Source: Mucilaginibacter sp. SG564
GTDB lineage: Bacteria; Bacteroidota; Bacteroidia; Sphingobacteriales; Sphingobacteriaceae
Assembly: GCF_013149275.1 (NCBI RefSeq)
Contig: NZ_JABGNA010000001.1
Span: 868,001-932,000 of the forward strand
Reading direction: 5' to 3'
Length of the DNA stretch: 64,000 nucleotides
Positions 1-8,700 of the stretch are shown piece after piece. Below the pieces are notes generated by a model, which saw only the letters and a program-made list of their open reading frames with translations, had not been told where the DNA came from and searched no databases. The number at the start of each line of letters is the position of its first letter. Position 1 is the stretch's first letter. Made by a program: the position numbers and the translations under genes.

Positions 1-473
1 TGGGCTAATAACTCGGTATTATCCAAAACCAAAAGATAAGCGGTTATCACGTTAATAGTAACCTGGTCCTTGGCCTGTTGAAAATCCATTTTACCAGCCT
101 GGTAAGCTAATGAGGTTTGTTTAATAGCATTCAGATTTTGCAAGCCGCTGAACAGGGTTAAGCCGGCGTTTAAGTTGTAATTACCCGATGTATATGATTG
201 AGTTACATAACTGTTTGTAAATACGTTGATACTACGCCCGCTGTTAAGACTATGATCAACCTGGCCGTTTAATGTTGGCAGCAAATTATCTTTAGCCTGT
301 TTATAATTCACGCCCAGACGCTGCATTTGAAGGTCATTTTGTTGTACTACCAGGTTGTTTTTTATAGCAATATCTATGCATTGCCTTATGGTAGTTAATG
401 TATCTGTTTGAGCGTGTACATTGATGGCTGATAACACCATTAAACCGAAAAATATAAATTTAAAGTATCGCAT
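1..473 (-). CDS. TolC-family outer-membrane efflux protein, N-terminal part (cut by window edge)
   Basis: Outer-membrane channel of a tripartite exporter; only the first 157 residues lie in the window, open to base 1 without a stop. Translating from the ATG at 473 gives a signal peptide ending in VHAQ (about residues 1-20), followed by TLTTIRQCIDIAIKNN and NLLPTLNGQVDHS. This is the usual opening of TolC-family proteins: an amphipathic helix, then a start-of-barrel segment with an LP motif. It begins 10 bp after the stop of the ATPase gene at 484-1161, so the two are almost certainly cotranscribed under the operator at 1304-1341. It would supply the outer-membrane exit for the adaptor and permeases further right. 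The family call is firm; substrate and full length cannot be seen. Confidence 0.88.
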   Translation of the reverse strand, partial: MRYFKFIFFGLMVLSAINVHAQTDTLTTIRQCIDIAIKNNLVVQQNDLQMQRLGVNYKQAKDNLLPTLNGQVDHSLNSGRSINVFTNSYVTQSYTSGNYNLNAGLTLFSGLQNLNAIKQTSLAYQAGKMDFQQAKDQVTINVITAYLLVLDNTELLA

Positions 474-483
474 TATGATATGA

Positions 484-1161
484 TCAGAGTTGTTTTGATG
501 ATTCGATTTTACCATCTAAAAGGTTAATGATACGCGAACCGTATTCAGCATTTTTTTCAGAATGCGTTACCTGGATAATAGTAACTCCATCTTCTTTATT
601 TAGCTTACGAAATAGCTCCATGATCTCCTCTCCTTGTTTGGAATTCAGGTTACCGGTAGGCTCATCTGCCAGCAGCAATTTGGGTTTGGCTATCAGTGCA
701 CGGGCTATACCCACCAATTGTTGCTGTCCACCAGATAATTGTGCCGGAAAAAGATCTTTTTTGCCCACAATGTTGAAGCGATCCAATATGTCGGCCACCA
801 TGGCTTTGCGCTCAGCGCCTTTGAAATCCTGATAAATTAGCGGTGTTTCGATATTTTCATAAACGGTAAGCTCATCAATCAAGTGGTAAGCCTGAAAAAC
901 AAAGCCAATATATTGTTTATATAAAGCGGAGCGCTGTTTTTCTTTCAACTGATGTACTGCATGACCGGCAAAGTAATGATAGCCTTCGGATGGTTCATCA
1001 AGCATACCGACGATATTAAGCAGCGATGATTTACCAGAACCCGATGGCCCCATGATGGATACAAACTCGCCCTCATCAATTTCAAGGCTAAGGTCATTAA
1101 GAACAAAATTTTTAAGTCCGCTTACCTGGTAATATTTCGAGATATGTTGGAGTGATAGCAT
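484..1161 (-). CDS. ABC transporter ATPase, LolD/MacB type, with altered signature and D-loop
   Basis: Cytoplasmic ATP-binding subunit (225 aa) of the family that drives MacB/FtsX permeases. Walker A is GPSGSGKSS (about residues 39-47), the Q-loop lies in GFVFQAYHL, Walker B is LLLADEP and the switch histidine is in THSE. Two deviations from the paralogue at 33064-33741 stand out. The signature reads LSGGQQQLVGIARA, with Leu where Arg is usual, and the D-loop reads GNLNS where GNLDS is usual. The catalytic Glu after Walker B and the switch His are present, so activity is still expected. It is the first gene after the operator/promoter at 1233-1341 and precedes the TolC gene by 10 bp. It could serve the twelve ATPase-less permeases instead of, or with, the other ATPase. 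Confidence 0.93.
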   Translation of the reverse strand: MLSLQHISKYYQVSGLKNFVLNDLSLEIDEGEFVSIMGPSGSGKSSLLNIVGMLDEPSEGYHYFAGHAVHQLKEKQRSALYKQYIGFVFQAYHLIDELTVYENIETPLIYQDFKGAERKAMVADILDRFNIVGKKDLFPAQLSGGQQQLVGIARALIAKPKLLLADEPTGNLNSKQGEEIMELFRKLNKEDGVTIIQVTHSEKNAEYGSRIINLLDGKIESSKQL

Positions 1162-1232
1162 TTTTAGTATTTATTTTGACTGGTGTATATTAGTTTTTGT
1201 TTAAAAATATCAATTCAATTCTGCCAATCAAG

Positions 1233-1249
1233 TATCAATAACATACCAA
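1233..1249 (-). promoter_or_regulatory. Candidate sigma-54-like promoter for the ATPase/TolC unit
   Basis: On the minus strand the bases read TTGGTATGTTATTGATA. The TTGGTAT part matches the -24 half of sigma-54 promoters and recurs before three other operator-controlled units. The -12 half lacks the canonical GC dinucleotide at the expected spacing. The GG lies 57 bp from the first box of the operator at 1304-1341 and about 85 bp from the ATPase start. This is inference from recurrence and spacing. Confidence 0.5.
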
Positions 1250-1303
1250 AATATTAATAACCTATAAATCAATTCATTATATCATATAAGCGCTATAAAT
1301 ACT

Positions 1304-1341
1304 GTTCGCTTATGTAACAGGAAGCGTACGGTTATGATACA
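1304..1341 (-). promoter_or_regulatory. Tandem operator, copy 1 (enhancer-like site)
   Basis: Two 16-bp boxes whose first bases are 22 bp apart. On the plus strand they are GTTCGCTTATGTAACA at 1304 and GTACGGTTATGATACA at 1326. Each box has weak dyad symmetry with an outer TGT/ACA-like pair. Near-identical sites occur at 13584, 19385 and 35213, always upstream of a minus-strand transcription unit of the export locus. The likely ligand is the NtrC-type regulator at 35454-36809, the only such regulator in the window. The site ends 3 bp from the T-tract of the preceding terminator. Confidence 0.72.
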
Positions 1342-1344
1342 ATG

Positions 1345-1400
1345 AAAAAGCCGAAAGTTTAATTCAGAAGGCCAAAGGCCCTCTTTTAATAAACTTTCGA
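1345..1400 (-). terminator. Intrinsic terminator after the five-permease unit
   Basis: A 10-bp stem is formed by 1352-1361 and 1390-1399 (CGAAAGTTTA on the plus strand). It contains an inner GGCC-AAA-GGCC hairpin and is followed in the minus direction by five T residues (plus-strand A at 1345-1349). It lies directly after the stop of the permease at 1409, ending that transcription unit just before the next operator. Confidence 0.75.
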
Positions 1401-1408
1401 CTTTTCGG

Positions 1409-3781
1409 TTATTCGCTTCTTAAACTTTTAACCGGATTAGCTATCGCTGCTTTGACGGCCTGAAAACTAATGGTTAAAAGTGTAATTATAATTGCCACAA
1501 ATGTCGAGACAAGGAACACACCTGGCCCTATAGTTATCCGGTAATCATATTTCTGTAACCAATTTTGCAGGAGGTAATGCGCAATAGGCGAAGCTATTAT
1601 ACAACTAATGATAACTAACATTACGAAATCTTTGGATAGCAAAAACCATAGCTGGCTCACCGTAGCACCTAATACCTTACGTACACCTATTTCTTTTGTT
1701 CGTTGTTCTGCTATATAAGCTGCAAGCCCAAATAAGCCAAGACAGGAGATACATATAGCCAATGCGGCGAAAACACCAGATAGCTTACCTATTAATACTT
1801 CCTGACTAAATTTTTGATTATAATCATCATCAACAAATTTATAGGTGAAAGGATAGGCTGGATTATATTTAGCAAATATTGAACTGATTTTTTCAATTGC
1901 GCTATGCGGATTTACATTTGGAGCCAAACGATATATCAAATTATCTTGCGGATAAGTACTATAAACAAACATTGTCGGATCGGCTTTGGCAAACGGTGAA
2001 GTCATTAGAGCATCTTTCATCACCCCAACAATTTTCATTTTATTCCCATTATACTGTATTGGTTGACTTAGAGGTTCTTTTAATCTTAAGCGTTTAATAG
2101 CGGACTCATTAAACACCAGGTTTAAGGTATCTGCAGCAATACCTGTGTATTCCCTCCCTTGTTTAACTTGCATGCCCAGGGTTTTAAAATAATCACCTGT
2201 AATATAAACTACTCCCATTTCAATGGTCTCGCCGCCGAACTTGCCTGGCCACTGATCTATATTGTTGTGAAGGTAAATATCAGTAGCCGGACTGGAAGCT
2301 TGAGTGATACTTTGCACAGCACCGCTTTGTAGTAATTCGTCTTTTAATGCCTGATAATTTTTGCCCAGGTCGCTATTAGAACTAGTAGTCAGTAAACGAT
2401 TAATATCGTATCCGGGGGGCCGGTTTTTGGCGTATTGAATCTGTCTGTAAATTACTATCGTACCTATGATCAGCGCTATTGAGCAGCTAAATTGCGTTAC
2501 TACTAGTATTTTTCTTGAATAAGATGCAGAACGTCCTATCTGTATTGTCCCTTTTAAAACTTTAACCGGATTAAACGATGACAGATAAAATGCGGGCTTA
2601 CTGCCTGCAATAAGTGCGGTAAACAACACGCAACTGATCGTTATTAACCAAAATGGAGCGCTTTGGACAGGAATACCAATTGTTGTACCCGTAAGCGCAT
2701 TAAAAGGTGTCAATGCTATTTGTACAAATAGTAATGAAAACAAAAATGCTATAAATGTAATTATGGTTGATTCTGTCAAAAATTGAAAAATCAGCTGCTT
2801 GCGTTGAGAGCCTATGGCCTTCCGGATACCAACTTCTCTGGCTCGTTTTTCAGATCGTGCAGTTGTTAGATTGATAAAGTTAATGCAGGCAATCAATAAA
2901 ACCAAAACTCCAATTATACTAAAAATCCTTACATATTCAATAAATCCTCCGCTAGCCACCCCATTTTTCCAGCTGTTATACAGGTGCCAGTCGCGCATAG
3001 GGTGTAAAATAACTTCGGAGTTTTTAGCATTGATGTTATTTTCACCCTTTTCCATATTTTTTATCTTCGGAGCTAACTGACTATACGAAACCCCTGACTT
3101 TAGTTTCACATATATCAAAAAAGCATTAGCCCCAAAACTTCCGCTACGCGCCTGTTTTACATAAGCTTGAGTTGCTTCCATATAAGCAAAAGGTATCAGG
3201 TATTTGAATTGAAGAGACGAATTACCTGGCAAATCGTCAAGCACACCGGTTACCTTTAAATCATTCTTGTTATCAATCCGTACCGTTTTATTTATAACGT
3301 TAACAGAACCAAATAAGGCTATAGCAGTAGCTTTTGTTAACACTATAGAATATGGATCTTTCAGCGCGTCTTTCATATTTCCCTGTAACATGGGGTATTG
3401 AAACATTTTTAAAAAATCGCTGCCTACTTGCGAACCATTAAGATAAAACTTTTTTTCACCTACCATTAAACCATGAGAGCCGTTGCCGTCAGTCTCGGCC
3501 GCGTATTCTATTTCTGGAAAATTGTTTCTAAGCGCGTCGGCAAGTTTTAAAGATGTACTGCTGAAAGTAAGTGTTTCACCATTGCTGTTAAAGTTGCGCC
3601 AAACCTGATAAAGTTGTCCATAATTCGGAAGAAACTTATCGTATGAATATTCATTATTTACCCAAAGGGCAATAAGTAACGCAACGGCCATTCCACCTGC
3701 AAGCCCTAAAATATTAATGGCGCTGTAAACCTTATTGTTTACTAAATTTCTCCAGGCTATTTTAAAATAGTTTTTGATCAT
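1409..3781 (-). CDS. MacB/FtsX-type ABC permease 1 (ATPase-less, duplicated FtsX unit)
   Basis: Inner-membrane subunit of an ABC exporter, 790 aa. Eight hydrophobic segments are visible: one at about 20-41, three in 283-400, one at 423-446 and three in 668-778. Two large periplasmic MacB-PCD-like regions (about 45-280 and 450-665) lie between them. Each half has the cytoplasmic coupling motif (REVGIRKAIG at 315-324; KEIGVRKVLG in the second half) and closes with a PVxxL motif (FNPVKVLK near 405; NPVKSLRSE at the C terminus). One chain is therefore an internally duplicated FtsX unit. MacB itself has four such segments plus a fused ATPase. It is the last gene of the unit starting at 13488, 42 bp behind its neighbour. 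The closest paralogue here is permease 3 (6262-8655), sharing YSAINILGLA and YSYDKFLPNY. Substrate unknown. Confidence 0.93.
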   Translation of the reverse strand: MIKNYFKIAWRNLVNNKVYSAINILGLAGGMAVALLIALWVNNEYSYDKFLPNYGQLYQVWRNFNSNGETLTFSSTSLKLADALRNNFPEIEYAAETDGNGSHGLMVGEKKFYLNGSQVGSDFLKMFQYPMLQGNMKDALKDPYSIVLTKATAIALFGSVNVINKTVRIDNKNDLKVTGVLDDLPGNSSLQFKYLIPFAYMEATQAYVKQARSGSFGANAFLIYVKLKSGVSYSQLAPKIKNMEKGENNINAKNSEVILHPMRDWHLYNSWKNGVASGGFIEYVRIFSIIGVLVLLIACINFINLTTARSEKRAREVGIRKAIGSQRKQLIFQFLTESTIITFIAFLFSLLFVQIALTPFNALTGTTIGIPVQSAPFWLITISCVLFTALIAGSKPAFYLSSFNPVKVLKGTIQIGRSASYSRKILVVTQFSCSIALIIGTIVIYRQIQYAKNRPPGYDINRLLTTSSNSDLGKNYQALKDELLQSGAVQSITQASSPATDIYLHNNIDQWPGKFGGETIEMGVVYITGDYFKTLGMQVKQGREYTGIAADTLNLVFNESAIKRLRLKEPLSQPIQYNGNKMKIVGVMKDALMTSPFAKADPTMFVYSTYPQDNLIYRLAPNVNPHSAIEKISSIFAKYNPAYPFTYKFVDDDYNQKFSQEVLIGKLSGVFAALAICISCLGLFGLAAYIAEQRTKEIGVRKVLGATVSQLWFLLSKDFVMLVIISCIIASPIAHYLLQNWLQKYDYRITIGPGVFLVSTFVAIIITLLTISFQAVKAAIANPVKSLRSE

Positions 3782-3823
3782 GATGCTTTAAATTGGAAAA
3801 CTTTAATTGCAGCAAATTGCGCC

Positions 3824-6202
3824 TTACTCACTCCGTAAACTCTTAACAGGGTTAGCGGTCGCGGCAATAACCGATCGGTACCCTACAGTTATAGCAGCAA
3901 TGATAAATGTTGATAGTATTGATGCCAGAAAAATACCAGGACCAATAGTTATGCGGTATTTAAAGTCCTGCAGGTAATTGTGCATAACCCACCAGGCAAG
4001 AGGTGCGGCAATTACAAAAGCTATAAGTAACAAATAAGTAAATTCTTTGCCAAACAACCATAAAATGTGCTGGGTATCTGCCCCCAATACCTTACGCACC
4101 CCTATTTCTTTGGTTTTTCGAACAGCCATAAAGGATACCAGGCCATATAATCCCAGGCAGCCAATTAGGATAGCTATACCAGCAAATGCCTCTACTAACT
4201 TTAACTGTATATTATCCATTTCATAAAATTTCCCAACGCTGTCATCAAGAAATTGATATGAATAGAGCTCCTCAGGAAAAGTGTCGTTCCATATTTTTTC
4301 AAGAGCGGGTAATGTTGTTTTAGCATTACGCATATTAATTTTAACGGCCAATGTAGAGTATGACCGATAGTCGGGCATGATACAAATGGGTGATATTTCA
4401 GTATGGAATGAATAATTGTAAAAATCTTTTACAACCCCGACTATAGGTGCAGTAACTGATCTTCCATCTACAGAAAGTGTTTTACCTATTACATCCTGTG
4501 GTTTAAGATTGAGCTTTTTTACAAAGGTTTCATTGACTAAAAACTCGCGCGTAGTATCGGAAGGGAAAAAGTTACGCCCGGCAACTAACTTTACCCCAAA
4601 GGTAGCAAGGAAATTTTCATCGCCCGGTTTTGTATTGATGCCCCAATGCTCATCTTCGGCCCTTTGATTAAAACGAACATCGGTACTGTTATTGGATTGC
4701 GCCGCAGGAGCCTTATAGCAATAGGATGTTTTTTCGACACCTTGCACTTCATTAATACGATTGCGCATGGTGCTCAATTTAACCTTATCATTTTTTGGTA
4801 CAGGCAACAATACAACAGCATCTTTATTAAAACCCAGATCAGTGTTTTGAGAATAATGCAATTGCGAAACAATAATTATTGCGCCTATGATCAATATCTG
4901 AGAAATAGAAAACTGAGTAACCACCAATATGCGGCGTAATGAAAATCCACCCACATGTTTTTGTGAAAGTTTGCTTTTAAGCGCCAGTATAGGCTGAAAA
5001 CGTGCTAATACCAAACCTGGGTATGATCCGGATAAAAACACAACCAGTACGCTTATCAGAACAACAAAAGTCGTATACTGCGAAAGTTTAAAGGCCATCT
5101 GTGAGTGAAACAAATTATTTATTACCGGTAAGGCAAGGAATGATAAACCTATGGCTACTATAACAGCTACAAAAGTGATCAGAGCAGTTTCGGCAATAAA
5201 TTGCCAAAATAATTGACGTGGAAGACTGCCCAATACTTTCCGCACGCCTATTTCTTTGGCTCGGTTCAATGCCTGCGCTGTGGCCAGGTTAACAAAGTTT
5301 ACACATGCAGTAATGATCAGAAATAAGCCTATAAAAAATAAGGCCCACAGATACTTCTTGTCGGCATAACCGTCCAGATCGGCATTGAAGTGAATGTCCG
5401 AAAGAGGTTGCAGTTTAAACTTCCATACCTTTAAATCGCGCCCTTTATAATGCTTGCTTACAATATCGGCCATCGCATTATTGGCACTTGCCATAGTGGT
5501 AGATGGTTTTAATAAGGTAAATACTTCGCTTCCGCTAAAAACACCTCCCCAATTTTCTTCTCGCCGTTTATCGGTATATTCATCCATGTTGCCGTACGAA
5601 ACATATACTTGTTGTTTACGGTCGGTATTGGCTGGCAGATCTTTTAGTACACCAGTAATGGTAAAGTTAACCTTATTATCCAGGCGGAAAACTTTTCCAA
5701 TAGGATCAGTATCGCCAAAATACTTACGTGCTGTTTTTTCGGTCAATATCGCTTCGCCGGGTTTTACCAGGATTGTTTTTTTATCACCTTTTAAAAGGGG
5801 GAAATTTAAGATATTAAAAAATCCGGGCTCAGTAAATGCAACCCCATCTTCCTCATTAAATTTTTTAACCTGGTTGCCTTCGGTAAAACTGATCAGATTA
5901 TCATGAAAGCTGATCACACGAGCTGTTTGCTCGGCCAACGCAAAATCGTTACGAAACGTTTTCCCTAAGGGCTGAGGCACTCCCTGCGACCGACCAATAC
6001 CATCATCATGCCATTCTGTATACAATCGATAAATCCTGTCTGGATTTTTGTGGAAATTATCAAAGCTGAGATGATAACTAATCAGTGTAAAAATTAAAAT
6101 ACCGCAGGTGATACCTAAAGCCAGGCCTATTACACTGATAAACGCGTATGCCTTGTTACGTTTTAAATTACGCCAGGCAATTTTAATATAATTTTTGATC
6201 AT
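3824..6202 (-). CDS. MacB/FtsX-type ABC permease 2
   Basis: A 792-aa permease with the same eight-segment, two-PCD layout as the gene at 1409-3781. It belongs to a different subclass: the end of the first periplasmic domain reads QPLSDIHFN, shared with permeases 5 and 6, instead of the DWHLY/NGxxxGG form of permeases 1 and 3. The coupling motifs are KEIGVRKVLG in both halves, the second in the context SFMAVRKTKE. The chain ends NPVKSLRSE. It is fourth of five genes in its unit: 59 bp follow the stop of permease 3 and 42 bp separate it from permease 1. No ATPase domain is fused. The export role follows from family membership; the substrate cannot be inferred. Confidence 0.92.
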   Translation of the reverse strand: MIKNYIKIAWRNLKRNKAYAFISVIGLALGITCGILIFTLISYHLSFDNFHKNPDRIYRLYTEWHDDGIGRSQGVPQPLGKTFRNDFALAEQTARVISFHDNLISFTEGNQVKKFNEEDGVAFTEPGFFNILNFPLLKGDKKTILVKPGEAILTEKTARKYFGDTDPIGKVFRLDNKVNFTITGVLKDLPANTDRKQQVYVSYGNMDEYTDKRREENWGGVFSGSEVFTLLKPSTTMASANNAMADIVSKHYKGRDLKVWKFKLQPLSDIHFNADLDGYADKKYLWALFFIGLFLIITACVNFVNLATAQALNRAKEIGVRKVLGSLPRQLFWQFIAETALITFVAVIVAIGLSFLALPVINNLFHSQMAFKLSQYTTFVVLISVLVVFLSGSYPGLVLARFQPILALKSKLSQKHVGGFSLRRILVVTQFSISQILIIGAIIIVSQLHYSQNTDLGFNKDAVVLLPVPKNDKVKLSTMRNRINEVQGVEKTSYCYKAPAAQSNNSTDVRFNQRAEDEHWGINTKPGDENFLATFGVKLVAGRNFFPSDTTREFLVNETFVKKLNLKPQDVIGKTLSVDGRSVTAPIVGVVKDFYNYSFHTEISPICIMPDYRSYSTLAVKINMRNAKTTLPALEKIWNDTFPEELYSYQFLDDSVGKFYEMDNIQLKLVEAFAGIAILIGCLGLYGLVSFMAVRKTKEIGVRKVLGADTQHILWLFGKEFTYLLLIAFVIAAPLAWWVMHNYLQDFKYRITIGPGIFLASILSTFIIAAITVGYRSVIAATANPVKSLRSE

Positions 6203-6261
6203 AAAGGTTAAATTCTATATGCTGATTTTTAAATCTTACTTCAATAAATTATTACTCCCGG

Positions 6262-8655
6262 TTACTCGCTTCGTAAGCTTTTCACCGGGTTTGTTAGTGC
6301 CGCTTTTACCGCTTGAAAACTAATAGTTACTAAGGTGATAATTATGGCAGCTGATGCCGATAACAAGAATACACCGGGGCCTATAGTTATACGATAATCA
6401 TACTTTTGTAGCCAGTTTTGTAAAAAGTAGAAGGCCACAGGCGATGCGATAACACAGCTTATACCTACCAGTAAGATAAAATCCTTTGATAACAACAGCC
6501 ATACCTGGCTTACCGACGCGCCTAATACTTTACGGATACCTATTTCCTTTGTCCGTTGTTCTGCAACGTACGCGGCCAGGCCAAAGAGTCCCAGGCAGGA
6601 AATCAAAATAGCCAGACCGGCAAATATTCCAGCTAATTTCCCAACCAGTACTTCCAGATTAAATTTATGGTTGTATTCCTCGTCAACAAACTGGTATATA
6701 TACGGATAAGCGGGATTATAGGAATCAAATATTTTTGTAAGTTTTTTGATAGCATCCTGTGTATTGGCGTTAGGCGACAAGCGATACATGACATTATTGG
6801 CTACATGCCCATGGCTGAAAATAGCTGGTTGAACCGGTGTAAAAGGCGATTCCATTAAGGCATCTTTTACTACTCCAATTACACGTACCGGAACAGAAGA
6901 GTTCCCATTCCAGGTGATTAATTGGTTTATTGGATTTTTTAAACCTATTCTTTTTACTGCGGCTTCATTAAGTATAACACTGGTTGAGTCTGCCGTCCAG
7001 CTATGGGTAAAATCCCTTCCTTCTTTCAGAGTCATCCCCAGGGTTTTAAAATAATCATTTGATACAAAAATAGCTGCGATGTTCACGGACTCTTCATTGG
7101 CGCTTTTGCCGGGCCATTTATCAAGTGACATATGACTGTATATACTGGTAACCGGGCTTGAAGCTGCTGCCACGCTTTCTACATATCCACTAGCCAGCAG
7201 ATCATTTTTTAAAGCATCATATTTTGTATTCAGATCTCCGCTCATGTCGGTCATCATTAATCTGGCCGAATTATAACCGGTTGGCCTGTCCTTAGCGTGT
7301 TGTATCTGCTGGTATACGATAATCGTACTGATGATTAATGCGATAGAACAACTAAACTGGGTTACCACTAATATTTTACGAGGCAGGGATGCCGACTTGC
7401 CTTCCTTGATCGAACCTTTTAAAACCTTCACAGGGTTAAATGACGACAGATAAAATGCTGGTCTGCTGCCAGCTAATAAACCGGTCAACAGCACATACAT
7501 CAACATAGCAATCCAAAATATTGGATTTGCATATGGTATACTAATAGCACTATTAACTAAGGAATTAAAATATGGCAAAGCCAATTGTACAAACAGTATT
7601 GAAAATAAAAAGGCAATAAAAGTAATGAGGATAGATTCGGCTAAAAACTGTATGATCAGGTCTTTGCGTTGCGAGCCTATTGCTTTACGTACACCAACTT
7701 CTCTTGCCCTTCGCTCGGAACGGGCGGTTGAAAGATTCATGAAATTGATACAAGCAATAAGTAAAACGAGGATCCCAATAATGCTAAACATCCTAACATA
7801 ATCAATAAAACCACCAACAGCTTTACCGTTTTTAAAATCAGAGTACAGGTGCCAATCTTTTAAAGGATGCAGGATCACCTCAGGTTTTCCTGGTCGCATT
7901 TGAGGACTATGCTCATACACCAGGTTCTTGATCTTAGGTGCAATTTGTTCAAGGGTTACCCCTGTCTGTAACTCTACAAAAGCATTGAATGAGTTGTTTG
8001 TCCAGGTAGTGCGGGCCGTTTTCATCCAACCTTCTGTTTGCTCCTTAAAACTAAACGGAGTTAAAAAAGTGAACTGTTTGGTAGCGTTTTTAGGGATATC
8101 TTTTATTACACCAGTTACTTTTAAATTTTGTTGATTATCAATACGAATAAATTTATTGATAGGATCGGTATCACCAAATAAGGCCTTAGCTGTCGATTCA
8201 TTTAAAATAATGGAGTAAGGGTCAGTCAAAGCATTATTCGCATTACCTTTTACAAAGGGATATTGAAATATCTTTAAAAAGTCCGGAGCCGCGGCGCCAC
8301 CATTCAGATATAGTTTTTTATCGCCAACCAATAAGGAATGCCATTGCCAGCCCACCCAATCTGTTTCGGCAACATACTTTATACCAGGTATGTCTTTTCG
8401 TAACACATCGGCCAAAGGTATAGCCAATGCTGTTTGTGTATGCTCCCCATCGTGTTGGGTGGTGAAATTTAACTGAACCTGGTATAATTGCTTATAATTG
8501 GGCAAGAATTTATCATAGGAGTATTCATTCACTACCCATAATCCAATAATCAGCGCAACCGCCATACCGGCTGCCAATCCTAATATGTTAATGGCGCTGT
8601 AAATTTTATTGTTGACGATATTTCGCCAGGCAATTTTCAGATAGTTCTTGATCAT
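6262..8655 (-). CDS. MacB/FtsX-type ABC permease 3
   Basis: A 797-aa permease, close paralogue of permease 1. The two share IVNNKIYSAINILGLA-type N termini, the YSYDKFLPNYKQLYQV segment and HPLKDWHLYSDFKNGKAVGG before the second membrane segment. The coupling motifs are REVGVRKAIG and KEIGIRKVLG, and the C terminus is NPVKSLRSE. It sits between permease 4 (45 bp upstream) and permease 2, so the two near-duplicates (1 and 3) are separated by a member of another subclass. Similarity runs along the whole chain, which suggests gene duplication followed by divergence, mostly in the second periplasmic domain. Function as an ATP-driven exporter subunit is a family-based call. Confidence 0.92.
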   Translation of the reverse strand: MIKNYLKIAWRNIVNNKIYSAINILGLAAGMAVALIIGLWVVNEYSYDKFLPNYKQLYQVQLNFTTQHDGEHTQTALAIPLADVLRKDIPGIKYVAETDWVGWQWHSLLVGDKKLYLNGGAAAPDFLKIFQYPFVKGNANNALTDPYSIILNESTAKALFGDTDPINKFIRIDNQQNLKVTGVIKDIPKNATKQFTFLTPFSFKEQTEGWMKTARTTWTNNSFNAFVELQTGVTLEQIAPKIKNLVYEHSPQMRPGKPEVILHPLKDWHLYSDFKNGKAVGGFIDYVRMFSIIGILVLLIACINFMNLSTARSERRAREVGVRKAIGSQRKDLIIQFLAESILITFIAFLFSILFVQLALPYFNSLVNSAISIPYANPIFWIAMLMYVLLTGLLAGSRPAFYLSSFNPVKVLKGSIKEGKSASLPRKILVVTQFSCSIALIISTIIVYQQIQHAKDRPTGYNSARLMMTDMSGDLNTKYDALKNDLLASGYVESVAAASSPVTSIYSHMSLDKWPGKSANEESVNIAAIFVSNDYFKTLGMTLKEGRDFTHSWTADSTSVILNEAAVKRIGLKNPINQLITWNGNSSVPVRVIGVVKDALMESPFTPVQPAIFSHGHVANNVMYRLSPNANTQDAIKKLTKIFDSYNPAYPYIYQFVDEEYNHKFNLEVLVGKLAGIFAGLAILISCLGLFGLAAYVAEQRTKEIGIRKVLGASVSQVWLLLSKDFILLVGISCVIASPVAFYFLQNWLQKYDYRITIGPGVFLLSASAAIIITLVTISFQAVKAALTNPVKSLRSE

Positions 8656-8700
8656 AATTTTTAAAATCTCTAAGTTTTAAACCTTAAATACGAAATCAGC

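Noticed and set aside
5454..5906. 150-codon plus-strand frame inside permease 2
   Set aside because: Shadow of the permease; no initiation context or family match.
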